From the NCBI RefSeq assembly GCF_022695515.1, contig NZ_JALDPT010000016.1, positions 1-64,000 on the forward strand: DNA of 64,000 nucleotides, read 5' to 3'. The notes under the pieces are model-generated. The model saw nothing but the letters and a program-made list of their open reading frames with translations, did no database searches and was not told the origin of the DNA. Each line of letters opens with the position of its first letter. The first letter of the stretch is position 1. The position numbers and the translations under genes were made by a program. The DNA comes from Phenylobacterium aquaticum. Lineage in GTDB: Bacteria > Pseudomonadota > Alphaproteobacteria > Caulobacterales > Caulobacteraceae. Below, piece by piece: positions 7,332-16,004 of this stretch.

Positions 7332-10300
7332 TTAGAACTCGTAGCGCAGGCCGACCTGGACGTACCAGAGCGACAGCGGCGTGTTCGTGGTCTTGCTGAC
7401 CGAGGTCGGCACCTGCGAGTAGCGATAGCGCGGGCAGGCGGCGCTGGTGGTCGGGACGGCGGCGCCGTTGGCGTCGGCGCAGTCGACCCGGGCCAGGGTG
7501 GTGATGTCGGAGTACTCGGCGACGCGGCCCCAGCTGTTGTTCAGCAGGTTCAGGACGTTCCGCACATCCAGGTTCACCTTGAACTTATGCCCTTGGATCG
7601 GAGAGGGCAGTTCCTGGCTGAGCTGCATGTCCAGACGGCCGATCGGCGCGTTGTCGTTGGAGTACTTCTGAACCAGCTGGTTGTTGGGCAGCTTGAAGTT
7701 CGTCACGTAGCGCTTGAAGTTGTCGTAGTCCGCCTGGGTGGCGAAGGTCACCAGACCGACATTGAGGTCGGCCGGGTTGGTGTCACCCTTGAAGTCCGGA
7801 ACATAGAGCAGTTCCGACTGGCGGTTCACGCCGAACACCGGGCCGCGGCCCGAAGCGCGATCCTGCATGGCGAAGCCGAACGGGCGACCGTCCTGGCGTT
7901 CCGCGAACAGGCTGATGCGGGTTTCGTTGTCGCCGAAGAAGGCGTGATGATAGCCGAACTCGATCTTGTAGCGGTTCGGGATCTCGTAGACCGAACGGCC
8001 CAGATAGTCGCGGTTCGGGTCATTGCCCGACATCACGCCGGCGTAGAGCGAACCGGCCGTGGTGCCGAAGAAGACGCCGCCGCCGGTGTCCTTCATCTCC
8101 TGGTGGGCGTAGCCCACGAGCAGATCGCCACCCCAATCCCAGGACTTCGAGAGCGCCACCGAGGCGGTGTAGCTGTGGCCCTTGTTGGTGTTGTCGACGA
8201 TGATGTCGCGGTTCGAGCCGAGGTTGGTCGAGCTCTTGCCCGCCACCGTGCCCAGGCCGTCATAGCGGATCCGGCCGTCCGGCAGGAACTGCTGCACGCC
8301 GTTGACCATCAGGGGCTGAGCCTTGGCGTCGTAATAGGTGATTTCGTGGTTCACCTCGACGGCCACGAAGTCGCCCTGCACGGCCCAGCCGTCGCCGAAG
8401 CGCCAGTTGCCGGACAGGAACAGCTTCCATTGGCTCGGCAGCTGGAAGGACGGCGCGAGCGCGATCACTTCACCGGTCGACGGAATGGTCGGGGTGCCGG
8501 TCAGGGTGCCCTGCTGCAGCGCCTTCACCTGGGCCTGGATCTGATAGCCGAAGTTCGGATCGCTGAAGAGGTTGTCCAGGGCGGTCGAACCGATGGCCTG
8601 GGTGAAGCCGCCGGTGCCGGTGGTTTCGTTGAAGCCGGTGGCCGTGCGCTGGATGTCGATGCCGGTGGTGGCGTAGCCGGTGTTGTAGAACGGCGCGCCG
8701 GTGAGCACGTCAGGCGTGCCGCCGGAGAACAGGCCCAGGCCCGCGTTGAAGCGCAGGTTGGTGGTCGGGGTCCATTCCGCCGAAACGCGCGGCATGACGA
8801 TCTGCAGACCGTCGATGGTCTTCTGGTTGGTGTAGCCGTTCCGGTTCACGAAGTTCGGGTTGAGGATCGGCTTGTCGCTTTCCTCGTAGCGGTCGATCCG
8901 CACGCCGGCCGCGACCTTCAGGTTCTCGGTGATGCGCAGGGTGTCCTGGCCGTAGAGGCTGAAGGTCCAGTAGGGCGAGTTGTAGGCCGCGTCGTTCGGG
9001 TTGCCGCTGATCGCGTTGGAATAGATCAGCTCGCTCGCCTTGCCGGCTTGGAAGTCGGCGACCGAGTCGAAGTAGTACTGGCCGCGCGAGTTCGGGACGA
9101 AGATGTCGTAGGGCTTCGCCTGGCGGGCCTGGACGCCGACCTTGAAGACGTTGTCGTCAAGCGCGTACTCGGCCTGGGCCTGATAGCGATATTCCTGCTC
9201 GCGCAGGGCGTTGGCGTGACGGAACTGGTCCGGGCCCCAGCGCACGGTGTCGAAGCCGGCGGCGCAGCTGGTCAGGGTGGCGTCCGAGGTCGGCGCCAGG
9301 CAGACGCGGACATCGGAATAGTTCTGGCCGCTCGGGGGCAGCTGCTGGTTGTTGTAGTCGCGATAGGTCGCCTTGACGAAGGTGCTCAGGCGATCGGTCC
9401 AGTGCGAGTTCAGCTCGAAGGTATAGGCCTCGTCCGAGTTGAACTGGGTGTACCAGTGCGAATCCAGCGACGCGGTGGTGGCGCTGAGGTCGGTCCGCTG
9501 GATCGAGGACGATTCCGCGTAGCGATAGGTGAAGCTGGCGCGGTGGGCGTCGGTGATGTTCCAGTCGATCTTGGCCGAGTACTTCTTGTCGGTGACCGGC
9601 TTGACCGGGCTCACCGAACCCAGGGTGAACTTGCTGGCGTACTTGGTGTTGTAGATGTTGACGACGTTGTCGATCTGCGACTGGGTCAGGCCGTTGGCGA
9701 AGGCCGTGCCGGCGCCCGAGCCGGGGACGCCGAACAAGGTGGCGTCGATCGTCTCGTAGTTTTCATAGGACAGGGCGAAGAACAGGCGGTCCTTGATGAT
9801 CGGGCCGGAGAGGAAGGCGCCGTAGTTCTTCTGGCTGATCGCCTGCTTGATGCGCGCGTCCTCGGTCTTCTTACCGACCAGGCCGTCGTTCAGGTAGTTG
9901 TCGAACACCACGCCATGGAACTCGTTGCCGCCGGAGCGCAACACCAGGTTCAGGGCGCCGCCGACGAAGTCGCCGTTCTGCACGTCGGTCGGCGCCGCCG
10001 CGACGGAGAACTGCTCGACGGCGTCGAGTGTGACGGGGCCGCGCGCGGTGGTCAGACCACCCTGGGCAAGACCGAAGTTGTCCTGAGCCGCCACGCCGTC
10101 GACGGCGATGCGGTTGTAGCGGGGGTTGGAGCCGGCGATCGAGACGCCGCCGCTGTTAGTGCCGGCGCGACCGCCGGAGAGATCCTGGGCCACCAGCATG
10201 TCGCGACGGGCGAGGTCACGCGGGTCGCGGTTGATCGTCACGATGGTCTTGATGGCGTTCTGATCGAGGACCGTCTTGGGGCCCTGGTCGCTGTTGCGGT

Positions 10301-10670
10301 TGCCCGAGCCGGTGACGACGAACTCTTCGACTTCGGCGAGATCGACGTTCAGCTTGAGGGTCTGGCCGACCTGCAGGAACACATTCTTGTAGACCTTGGT
10401 GGGGAAGCCCTGGGCGGTGACCGTCACCGTGTAGGGGCCGCCGACCCGCAGACCGCGGAGGTCGAAGGCGCCGGCGTCGACCGCCGTGACGGCTCGGGTG
10501 CCGGACGGCGTGTGCACCACGGTGACGCTGGCCTTGTCGACCGGCGCGCCATTGGCGGTGATTTCGCCGTGCACGGCCGAGGTGGTTTCCTGGGCGTACA
10601 TCGCCGAGGACATGGCGCAGACGAGGGCGGTCAGAGCCGCGCCGCCCGCAAGCCTTTTCATATAGGTCAT
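7332..10670 (-). CDS. TonB-dependent receptor with N-terminal carboxypeptidase-like domain (Oar-like)
   Basis: An outer-membrane protein of about 1112 residues. A signal peptide (cleavage near AMYAQ) is followed by a carboxypeptidase-regulatory-like beta domain (about 30-110), a plug domain with VAQDLSGGRAGTNSGGVSIAG, then a long beta-barrel ending in WYVQVGLRYEF with the C-terminal aromatic residue typical of barrels. Oar-like receptors take up large or unusual substrates; I cannot name the ligand. There is no Fur-like site upstream. The start is ATG 10670, because GGAGGGG lies nine bases before it, inside the extra codons of an upstream in-frame ATG (10688). A strong terminator follows. Confidence 0.9.
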   Translation of the reverse strand: MTYMKRLAGGAALTALVCAMSSAMYAQETTSAVHGEITANGAPVDKASVTVVHTPSGTRAVTAVDAGAFDLRGLRVGGPYTVTVTAQGFPTKVYKNVFLQVGQTLKLNVDLAEVEEFVVTGSGNRNSDQGPKTVLDQNAIKTIVTINRDPRDLARRDMLVAQDLSGGRAGTNSGGVSIAGSNPRYNRIAVDGVAAQDNFGLAQGGLTTARGPVTLDAVEQFSVAAAPTDVQNGDFVGGALNLVLRSGGNEFHGVVFDNYLNDGLVGKKTEDARIKQAISQKNYGAFLSGPIIKDRLFFALSYENYETIDATLFGVPGSGAGTAFANGLTQSQIDNVVNIYNTKYASKFTLGSVSPVKPVTDKKYSAKIDWNITDAHRASFTYRYAESSSIQRTDLSATTASLDSHWYTQFNSDEAYTFELNSHWTDRLSTFVKATYRDYNNQQLPPSGQNYSDVRVCLAPTSDATLTSCAAGFDTVRWGPDQFRHANALREQEYRYQAQAEYALDDNVFKVGVQARQAKPYDIFVPNSRGQYYFDSVADFQAGKASELIYSNAISGNPNDAAYNSPYWTFSLYGQDTLRITENLKVAAGVRIDRYEESDKPILNPNFVNRNGYTNQKTIDGLQIVMPRVSAEWTPTTNLRFNAGLGLFSGGTPDVLTGAPFYNTGYATTGIDIQRTATGFNETTGTGGFTQAIGSTALDNLFSDPNFGYQIQAQVKALQQGTLTGTPTIPSTGEVIALAPSFQLPSQWKLFLSGNWRFGDGWAVQGDFVAVEVNHEITYYDAKAQPLMVNGVQQFLPDGRIRYDGLGTVAGKSSTNLGSNRDIIVDNTNKGHSYTASVALSKSWDWGGDLLVGYAHQEMKDTGGGVFFGTTAGSLYAGVMSGNDPNRDYLGRSVYEIPNRYKIEFGYHHAFFGDNETRISLFAERQDGRPFGFAMQDRASGRGPVFGVNRQSELLYVPDFKGDTNPADLNVGLVTFATQADYDNFKRYVTNFKLPNNQLVQKYSNDNAPIGRLDMQLSQELPSPIQGHKFKVNLDVRNVLNLLNNSWGRVAEYSDITTLARVDCADANGAAVPTTSAACPRYRYSQVPTSVSKTTNTPLSLWYVQVGLRYEF

Positions 10671-10875
10671 GTGTGGAATCCCCTCCATCGATCATCGGAG
10701 GCCGCCAGCCCGGGCCACCTCGAATTGTGGCCCCTATAGCCCGGATTTGGCCACAATGGGTGACGGTTTTGTTACGCTCGTACAGAGTCGTGACAGTGCT
10801 GCCAGAAAGACACGCATCGCCCTTTACAAGCCGAGGGGCTCGGGGCCAGGGTCCGCGCCGTTCCGGGAGAGGCGC

Positions 10876-12420
10876 TTGGCCCGCAAATCTTTATCCGTAC
10901 AGGGATTGAGCCCCGAGGCCCGCGCGGTTCTGTGGATCGCGGGCGGTCTGACCCTGGTGCGATTGGTCGCACTGTTTTCGACCAGACTGGAGCTCTACCC
11001 CGACGAGGCCCAGTACTGGCTTTGGTCGCGGCGCCCGGATTGGGGTTATTTTTCCAAGCCGCCCCTGATCGCCTGGGCGATCTGGCTCACCACGCGGCTG
11101 GGCGGCGACTCGGAGCCGTGGGTGCGACTCGCCGCGCCTTTCTTCCATCTGGGCGTGACCCTGGCCGCCGCGCGAATCGGTCGTCGGCTCTATGGACCGG
11201 GCGTCGGCTTCGCGGCCGCGGCGATCTATGCCCTCACCCCGGCGATCCAGCTGTCGTCCATGGTGATCGCCACCGATGCGCCCCTGCTCTTCTTCCTGAG
11301 CCTCGCCCTGGTGACCTATGTGGAGATGGCCGCCGCCGAGGGGCGCGCCCGGACCCTGTGGGCCGCCGGCCTGGGCGCCAGCATCGGCCTGGCCTTCCTG
11401 TCCAAGTACGCCGCCCTCTACGCCGTGGTCGGACTTGGGCTGCATCTGGGCCTGTCGCGGGAGGCGCGCGACCGATGGACCCTGCCCGCGGTCCTGGCGG
11501 CCATCGGCGCCTGCGGCCTGGTCCTCGCCCCCAACCTCGCCTGGAACGCCGCCCACGGATTCACGACCCTGCGCCACACCGCGGCCAACGCCGACTGGGG
11601 CGGCGGGCGATGGTTCAACCTTGTGGGCCTGGGCCAGTTCCTCGCGTCGCAGTTCGGGGTGTTCGGCCCGATACCGTTCGCCGTGCTGATCGGCGGCTCG
11701 GCCCTGGCCGTCGCGCGGCGCAAGGTCAGCGCGGCGGACCTGACGCTCATGTGTTTCGCCCTGCCGCCGCTGGCCATCGTCTCCGTCCAGGCCCTGATCA
11801 GCCGGGCCAACGCCAACTGGTCCGGCGCCGCCTATGTGGCCGGCGCGATCCTGGTCGCCGCCTGGCTGACCCGCTGGCGGGCGCGGGGCTGGCTGATCGC
11901 GGCGATCACCAGCCAGGCGGTGATCGCCGCCCTCTTCCTGGCCTGCGTGCTCAACCCGGCCTTCGCCGAGAAGATCGGCATGGCCAACGCCTTCAAGCGG
12001 GCCAAGGGCTGGGACGCCACCGTCCAGGCGATCCTCGACCGGGCCCGCCACGATCGCAGCCTCACGGCCATCGCCGTCAACGACCGGTTCCTGTTCAACG
12101 CGGCGAGCTATTACGGCCGCGATTTCCTGAAGAGCCCGGGCGCCCCGCCCCTGCGCATGTGGGTGCGCGGGGCCGCACCGCGCAGCCAGGCCGAGGCGGT
12201 CGATCCCCTGACCCAGGCCGAGGGCGGCCGGGTGCTGGCCGCCAGCCTGGACAAGCTGTTCCTGGACGAGATGACGGCGGATTTCCGCGGCGTTTCGGAC
12301 CGCGAGATCACCAGCGTCTGGCTGGACCGCGACCACCGCCGCCGCACCGTGACCTTCATCGGCCAGGGCTTTCAGCCCCGGCCGCGCGATCCGGTCAGCG
12401 GCCTCCCCACACCGCCTTGA
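10876..12420 (+). CDS. Glycosyltransferase family 39 / ArnT-like membrane protein
   Basis: A polytopic membrane protein of about 514 residues with the acidic first-loop motif YPDEAQYWLWSRRPDWGYFSKPPLIAW. This is the signature of lipid-linked-sugar transferases such as PMT and ArnT, where the Asp-Glu pair is catalytic. About ten hydrophobic segments follow and then a soluble C-terminal part. It probably moves a sugar from an undecaprenyl carrier to a lipid A, glycan or protein acceptor; the sugar is unknown. The frame is open from 10669, but the best start is TTG 10876 after GGGAGAGG (10865-10872), just before the first conserved residues. ATG 10756 is an alternative. The 3' end overlaps msrA convergently by 26 bases. 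Confidence 0.82.
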   Translation: MARKSLSVQGLSPEARAVLWIAGGLTLVRLVALFSTRLELYPDEAQYWLWSRRPDWGYFSKPPLIAWAIWLTTRLGGDSEPWVRLAAPFFHLGVTLAAARIGRRLYGPGVGFAAAAIYALTPAIQLSSMVIATDAPLLFFLSLALVTYVEMAAAEGRARTLWAAGLGASIGLAFLSKYAALYAVVGLGLHLGLSREARDRWTLPAVLAAIGACGLVLAPNLAWNAAHGFTTLRHTAANADWGGGRWFNLVGLGQFLASQFGVFGPIPFAVLIGGSALAVARRKVSAADLTLMCFALPPLAIVSVQALISRANANWSGAAYVAGAILVAAWLTRWRARGWLIAAITSQAVIAALFLACVLNPAFAEKIGMANAFKRAKGWDATVQAILDRARHDRSLTAIAVNDRFLFNAASYYGRDFLKSPGAPPLRMWVRGAAPRSQAEAVDPLTQAEGGRVLAASLDKLFLDEMTADFRGVSDREITSVWLDRDHRRRTVTFIGQGFQPRPRDPVSGLPTPP

Positions 12421-12973
12421 GCCGGGCGTCGCGGCCGCAGCCAGTGCGATAGGCGCCATAGGCGATCGGGTTCTTGCGGGCGTAGTCCTGGTGATAGTCC
12501 TCGGCCATCCAGAAGGTGGAGGCGGGCAGGATGGTGGTGGCGACCGGCTTCTTGAGCGCCTTGGCCACCTGGGCCTTCACCTGCTCGGCGGCGGCGCGCT
12601 CGGCCGGATCGGCCACGAAGACGGCGGTGTGATAGGACGGCCCGAAGTCGCAGATCTGGCCGTTGGGATCGGTGGGGTCGATGTGGTGGAAGAAGGCGTC
12701 CACCAGCTGCGGATAGCTGACCTTGGCCGGGTCATAGGTGACCTTGATCGATTCCAGGTGCCCCTCGTGGTTCTCGTAGGTTGGGCGCTGCAGCTTTCCG
12801 CCCGAATAGCCGACCACCACCGACTTGACCCCCGGGGTGTGCTCGATGTCGTGCTCGGCCGACCAGAAGCAGCCGCCGGCGAAGATGGCGGTCTTGTAGG
12901 CGTCGGCCGCGGGGGCGGCGCCCGCCACGGCGAGGGCGGCGACGCAGGCGGCGAGAAACAGCGGGCGGTTCAT
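12395..12973 (-). CDS. msrA: Peptide-methionine (S)-S-oxide reductase, exported
   Basis: A 192-residue MsrA with catalytic Cys35 in GGCFW and the family segments TPGVKSVVVGYSGG, YENHEGHLESIKVTYDP and FWMAEDYHQDY. A signal peptide (about 1-24) puts it in the periplasm, unlike the usual cytoplasmic MsrA. It reduces methionine-S-sulfoxide in exported proteins. It sits 71 bases downstream of doxX on the same strand and may be the last gene of the bufferin operon. A small GCCGGAG/CTCCGGC hairpin lies in that gap. Methionine repair would suit a copper or oxidant stress regulon. The 3' end overlaps the GT39 gene convergently. Confidence 0.93.
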   Translation of the reverse strand: MNRPLFLAACVAALAVAGAAPAADAYKTAIFAGGCFWSAEHDIEHTPGVKSVVVGYSGGKLQRPTYENHEGHLESIKVTYDPAKVSYPQLVDAFFHHIDPTDPNGQICDFGPSYHTAVFVADPAERAAAEQVKAQVAKALKKPVATTILPASTFWMAEDYHQDYARKNPIAYGAYRTGCGRDARLKAVWGGR

Positions 12974-13044
12974 CGGAAACTCCAGGTCAGGTCTGCACAG
13001 GGTCTACGAAGCCGGAGGGCGACAGGATGCTCCGGCCCCACGCA

Positions 13045-13509
13045 TCAATCCAGCTTGAACAGCCGGTCCAGGCTGAAGCGGCCGCCGCCGCGGGCGATCA
13101 GATAGATCAGCAGGCCCGCCCAGCTGAGATGGGTCGGCCAGGCGTCAGGATAGACGAAGACCTCGATCACCGTCGTCATGCCCAGGAAGGCCAGGGCCGA
13201 GAACCGGGTGAACAGCCCCAGGACCAGCAGGATCGAGAACAGGTGCTCGGAATAGGTCGCCAGGTGGGCGGCGATGTCCGGCGGGATCAGGGGGACGCGA
13301 TAGTCCTCGCGGAACAGGGTGTAGGTCCCGTCGGTGATGTGCAGCAGGCCGTCGACCTTGCTGCGGCCGGACATGAAGAACACCCCGGCCACGCCGAGCC
13401 GGGTTACCAGGGCGATGGCGTCCTCCGGGACCAGGCGCTGGGCGAGCTGGTTGAACGTGCGGATCGGGTTCGCGAGCGGCGCCGCGGCGGCGGGGGCGAG
13501 GTCGGTCAT
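13045..13509 (-). CDS. DoxX family membrane protein
   Basis: A 154-residue protein with four hydrophobic segments and the DoxX pattern [17 protein letters not shown] near residue 42, followed by [26 protein letters not shown]. DoxX-like proteins are frequent partners in MNIO/bufferin operons, probably with a redox role at the inner membrane; their exact activity is not settled. It lies ten bases after bufC on the same strand and looks co-transcribed with it. Confidence 0.87.
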   Translation of the reverse strand: MTDLAPAAAAPLANPIRTFNQLAQRLVPEDAIALVTRLGVAGVFFMSGRSKVDGLLHITDGTYTLFREDYRVPLIPPDIAAHLATYSEHLFSILLVLGLFTRFSALAFLGMTTVIEVFVYPDAWPTHLSWAGLLIYLIARGGGRFSLDRLFKLD

Positions 13510-13519
13510 GGATGGGCTC

Positions 13520-14290
13520 CTAGGCGGATAGCGAGCGCAGGGCGGCGAAGGCGCCCGCGGCGATGAGGTCGGCGAACAGGGCCGCGAGATCGAGGCCGGG
13601 CTCGGCGGCCAGCGCGGCGGCGGCGGCGAGCGCCAGGGGCTGGCCCTGGCGGCAGGCGGCGAGGAAGGCGAAGCCGCCGGCGGTGAGCGGACGGATCGCC
13701 ACCTCCAGGGCCGGCCGCAGGATCAGCACCGCCGAAGGGGCGTCATTCAGCTCCAGGGCCTCAGGCGGGGTCGCGGCGCGCAGGGCGATCCACAGCCCGG
13801 CCAGGCCGTCGGCGAAGCCCGCGACCGTGGCGCTGGGATGCAGGTCGGCCGCGGTCGCCGCGAAGGCCTCGGCGTCAAGGGCCGCGAAGGCGGCGGCGCC
13901 TAGCGGTGACGCGTCGGCGGCCAGATGGGCGCGGGTCCAGGCGAGGTCGAGCCGGGCGAGATCGGCCAGGAACGGCATGTCGTCGGCCGGCGGAAAGGTC
14001 GTCAGCCAGTCGGGAAAGGCCTGGCCGTAGTCCAGCAGGCTCGGCCGCGCGGGCGGATGCTCGGCGGCGTGGCGCACGCCGGCCGCGGCCAGCCAGTCGG
14101 CGCCGCACACCCGCTCCACGCTGGGGAAATTGGCGACGATGGCGTCGGCGCAACCCTTGGCCACGGTGTTGCGATAGACGCTCAGGCCCGCGGCCCCGGC
14201 CTCGGCGTCCTCCCACCAGGGCAAGAGGGCGTCAGGGTCGCCGGCCAGGGCGGTCGTAAAGGCGTCCTGGAAACGGGTGAGCTCACGCAT
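13520..14290 (-). CDS. bufC: DUF2063 partner protein of the bufferin system (BufC/HvfC family)
   Basis: A 256-residue DUF2063 protein. The N-terminal domain has the family pattern [28 protein letters not shown]. The C-terminal Ala-rich part ends in [17 protein letters not shown]. In bufferin-type RiPP pathways this protein partners the DUF692 enzyme and binds the precursor peptide; the family was once mislabelled as DNA-binding. Its start overlaps the end of bufB by eight bases, so the two are coupled. The gene order (bufA, bufA, bufB, bufC) supports the assignment strongly. Confidence 0.87.
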   Translation of the reverse strand: MRELTRFQDAFTTALAGDPDALLPWWEDAEAGAAGLSVYRNTVAKGCADAIVANFPSVERVCGADWLAAAGVRHAAEHPPARPSLLDYGQAFPDWLTTFPPADDMPFLADLARLDLAWTRAHLAADASPLGAAAFAALDAEAFAATAADLHPSATVAGFADGLAGLWIALRAATPPEALELNDAPSAVLILRPALEVAIRPLTAGGFAFLAACRQGQPLALAAAAALAAEPGLDLAALFADLIAAGAFAALRSLSA

Positions 14291-15128
14291 GGACGGGCGC
14301 CTTCAGGATCGCGGCGGCGCGGTCGCGCTCGGCCATCAGCTCGGCGAAGGCGGGGATGTTGTCGTCGCGCTCGATCAGGGTCGGGCGCGGGCCGATGCGG
14401 TCGATCAACCGGTCGAACAGGGCCCAGACCGGCTCGGCGACCGGCGCCCCGTGGGTGTCGATGAGCAGGGCTTCGCCCAGACGTTCGTCGGCGGCGTGGC
14501 CGGCCAGATGGATCTCGCCGATGGCCTTGGCCGGCAGGGCGTCGAGATAGGCGTGGGCCGAATAGCCGAGATTATGGGCGCTGACCGCGACATTGTTGAC
14601 GTCGACCAGCAGACCGCAGCCGGTCAGGCGGGTGAGCTCCGCGAGGAACTCGGTCTCCGACAGCTCGTGGCCCTTGAGCGGCATATAGAGCGAGGGGTTC
14701 TCGATGAGGACCGGGCGGGCGAGCGCGTCCTGCATGCGGGCGATGTTGTCGGCGATATGGACGAGCGCCCCGCGGGTCCTCGGGAAGGGCAGCAGGTCGG
14801 GGGCGTAGGCGCCCCGCCGTGTCGACCAGGCCAGATGCTCGGAGACCACGAAGGGCTGATAGCGGTCGGCCAGGCGGCGCAGGGCCGCCAGGTGGGCCAG
14901 GTCCGGCGCCTCGTCGGCGGCGAGGGACAGGCCCACCCCGTGCAGGGACAGGGGGTGATCCGCACGGATGGCGTCCAGCCAGGCGAGCCGGGGCCCGCCT
15001 TCAGCCATGTAGTTCTCGGGATGAACCTCGAACCACAGCCCCTCCGCCCCGCAGGCGAGCGCCTCGGCGTAGTGCTGGGGCTTGAGGCCCAGACCCGCGG
15101 TGGGGTGGGCGGAGGGGGGAAGGGTCAT
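14283..15128 (-). CDS. bufB: DUF692 multinuclear iron oxidase (MNIO) of the bufferin system
   Basis: A 281-residue TIM-barrel MNIO enzyme. Metal-binding candidates include E and H in FEVHPENYM, H in LSLHGVGLSL, E and H in VVSEHLAWS, ENPSLYM, DVNNVAVSAHNLGY, EIHLAGHA and the DTHGAPV segment. Family members use two or three irons to oxidise cysteine side chains of a small precursor, giving thiooxazole-type copper-binding groups in bufferins. The natural substrates here are the two four-Cys peptides directly upstream. An open frame extends to 15374, but ATG 15128 is the conserved start, eight bases after the second bufA. It is coupled to bufC. Confidence 0.93.
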   Translation of the reverse strand: MTLPPSAHPTAGLGLKPQHYAEALACGAEGLWFEVHPENYMAEGGPRLAWLDAIRADHPLSLHGVGLSLAADEAPDLAHLAALRRLADRYQPFVVSEHLAWSTRRGAYAPDLLPFPRTRGALVHIADNIARMQDALARPVLIENPSLYMPLKGHELSETEFLAELTRLTGCGLLVDVNNVAVSAHNLGYSAHAYLDALPAKAIGEIHLAGHAADERLGEALLIDTHGAPVAEPVWALFDRLIDRIGPRPTLIERDDNIPAFAELMAERDRAAAILKAPVHA

Positions 15129-15135
15129 GGCGGGA

Positions 15136-15444
15136 TCAGGCCTTGGGGGCCAGGGAGCCCATGCCGTGGGGCGTGCGGATCGACAGGCAGGTCCCCTTGG
15201 CGACGCGCTTATAGACATGGCCGTCATAGTCGGCCTTCGCGGTCCCGGCGCAGGTCGTGCCGGCGCCGGCCTTGCAGTCGTTCTCGCCGGCGCGGGCGAC
15301 GCCGTAGCACCGCTCGGTGGTGAGCAGCTTGGGGATCTGGGCGAGCCGGGCCATCTGGCCCGCCTGGGCCGCACCGCTGGAGAGCGCGATCAGGCCGGCG
15401 GCGAGGAGGCCCGCCTTGGCGAAGGTCTTGGGGGTCGGAGACAT
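15136..15444 (-). CDS. Bufferin-type precursor, BufA1/DUF2282 family (second copy)
   Basis: A 102-residue exported peptide with signal sequence about 1-28 and four cysteines at 46, 57, 65 and 86 in the motif [12 protein letters not shown]...TTCAG...KGTC. DUF2282 peptides are precursors modified by DUF692/DUF2063 enzymes and act as periplasmic copper buffers. Cys spacing (10, 7 and 20 residues between) is identical to the upstream paralogue. The mature part is basic. It is separated from bufB by seven bases and from the first copy by an 84-base gap with a strong hairpin. Confidence 0.9.
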   Translation of the reverse strand: MSPTPKTFAKAGLLAAGLIALSSGAAQAGQMARLAQIPKLLTTERCYGVARAGENDCKAGAGTTCAGTAKADYDGHVYKRVAKGTCLSIRTPHGMGSLAPKA

Positions 15445-15488
15445 CAGGGCGTTTCCTGGGGTTCTGGGAACGGGTCGGCGGCGTGTCC

Positions 15489-15508
15489 GGCGGGCCCTGG
15501 GGCCCGCC
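15489..15508 (-). other. Hairpin between the two bufferin precursor genes
   Basis: A GGCGGGCCC / GGGCCCGCC inverted repeat closes almost completely, and flanking GGCGG/CCGCC extends the stem. There is no T tract, so it is not a standard terminator. In this position it could block 3' exonucleases or cause partial termination, raising the first precursor relative to the enzymes. Confidence 0.5.
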
Positions 15509-15528
15509 GTCCGCCGCGCTGGACCGGA

Positions 15529-15831
15529 TCAGGCCTTGGGGGTCAGCGAGCCCATGCCCTTGGGGGTCTTGATGGTGACGCAGGTGCCCTTGGCGACTTC
15601 CTTGAAGGCCTTGCCGTCATAGTCGACCTTGGAGGTCCCCGCGCAGGTGGTGCCGGCGCCGGCGGCGCAGTCGTTGTGGCCGGCGAGGGCGACGCCGAAG
15701 CACTTCTCGGTCTCACCCGGCTTCTTGGCCATCATGCCGCCGGACATCATGTTATTCTCGGCGGCCAGCGCGACGCCGCCGGTCAGGGCGGCGATGGCGA
15801 CGGCGGCGAGGGTGGTCTGGGCGAAGTTCAT
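15529..15831 (-). CDS. bufA1: Bufferin-type precursor, BufA1/DUF2282 family (first copy, Met-rich leader side)
   Basis: A 100-residue exported peptide, the first gene of the operon. Signal sequence about 1-24, then NNMMSGGMM with Met28, 29, 33 and 34, then four cysteines at 44, 55, 63 and 84 with the same spacing as the second copy. Like other DUF2282 peptides it should be modified by the MNIO enzyme and bind copper in the periplasm. The methionine cluster is absent from the second copy and might add a soft Cu(I) site. A sigF-type promoter lies about 60 bases upstream of the start. Confidence 0.9.
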   Translation of the reverse strand: MNFAQTTLAAVAIAALTGGVALAAENNMMSGGMMAKKPGETEKCFGVALAGHNDCAAGAGTTCAGTSKVDYDGKAFKEVAKGTCVTIKTPKGMGSLTPKA

Positions 15832-15899
15832 CTGGGTCGTTCCTTCAAGGGTGGGTCATTGCGGCGACCGATCCTGTTTGGCGTCGGTCGAGGAGATAG

Positions 15900-15925
15900 T
15901 TCGCGGGCCGTCCGGCGAAGGTTAC
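15900..15925 (-). promoter_or_regulatory. SigF-type ECF promoter of the bufferin operon
   Basis: The minus strand reads GTAACC (15925-15920), 16 bases, then CGAA (15903-15900). This is the form described for Caulobacter sigma-F promoters. It points at bufA1, whose start is 69 bases downstream of the CGAA box. Confidence 0.85.
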
Positions 15926-15959
15926 GGCGAGACGCAGATTTTCTTTGTCGTCGGCTCAT

Positions 15960-15985
15960 GTAACCCTTGGCCCACATCGTCCGTA
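15960..15985 (+). promoter_or_regulatory. SigF-type ECF promoter of sigF-nrsF
   Basis: The plus strand reads GTAACC (15960-15965), 16 bases, then CGTA (15982-15985). It has the same box and spacing as the divergent bufferin promoter with one change in the -10. It lies just upstream of the AAGGAG and GTG start of sigF, so autoregulation is likely. Confidence 0.78.
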
Positions 15986-16004
15986 TTCAAGGAGAATCGC
16001 CCGC

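Noticed and set aside
7587..10739. Very long open frame opposite the TonB receptor
   Set aside because: It is the antisense shadow of a high-GC gene; the translation is rich in Gly, Ala, Val, Arg and Asp with no domain, while the other strand encodes a clear receptor.
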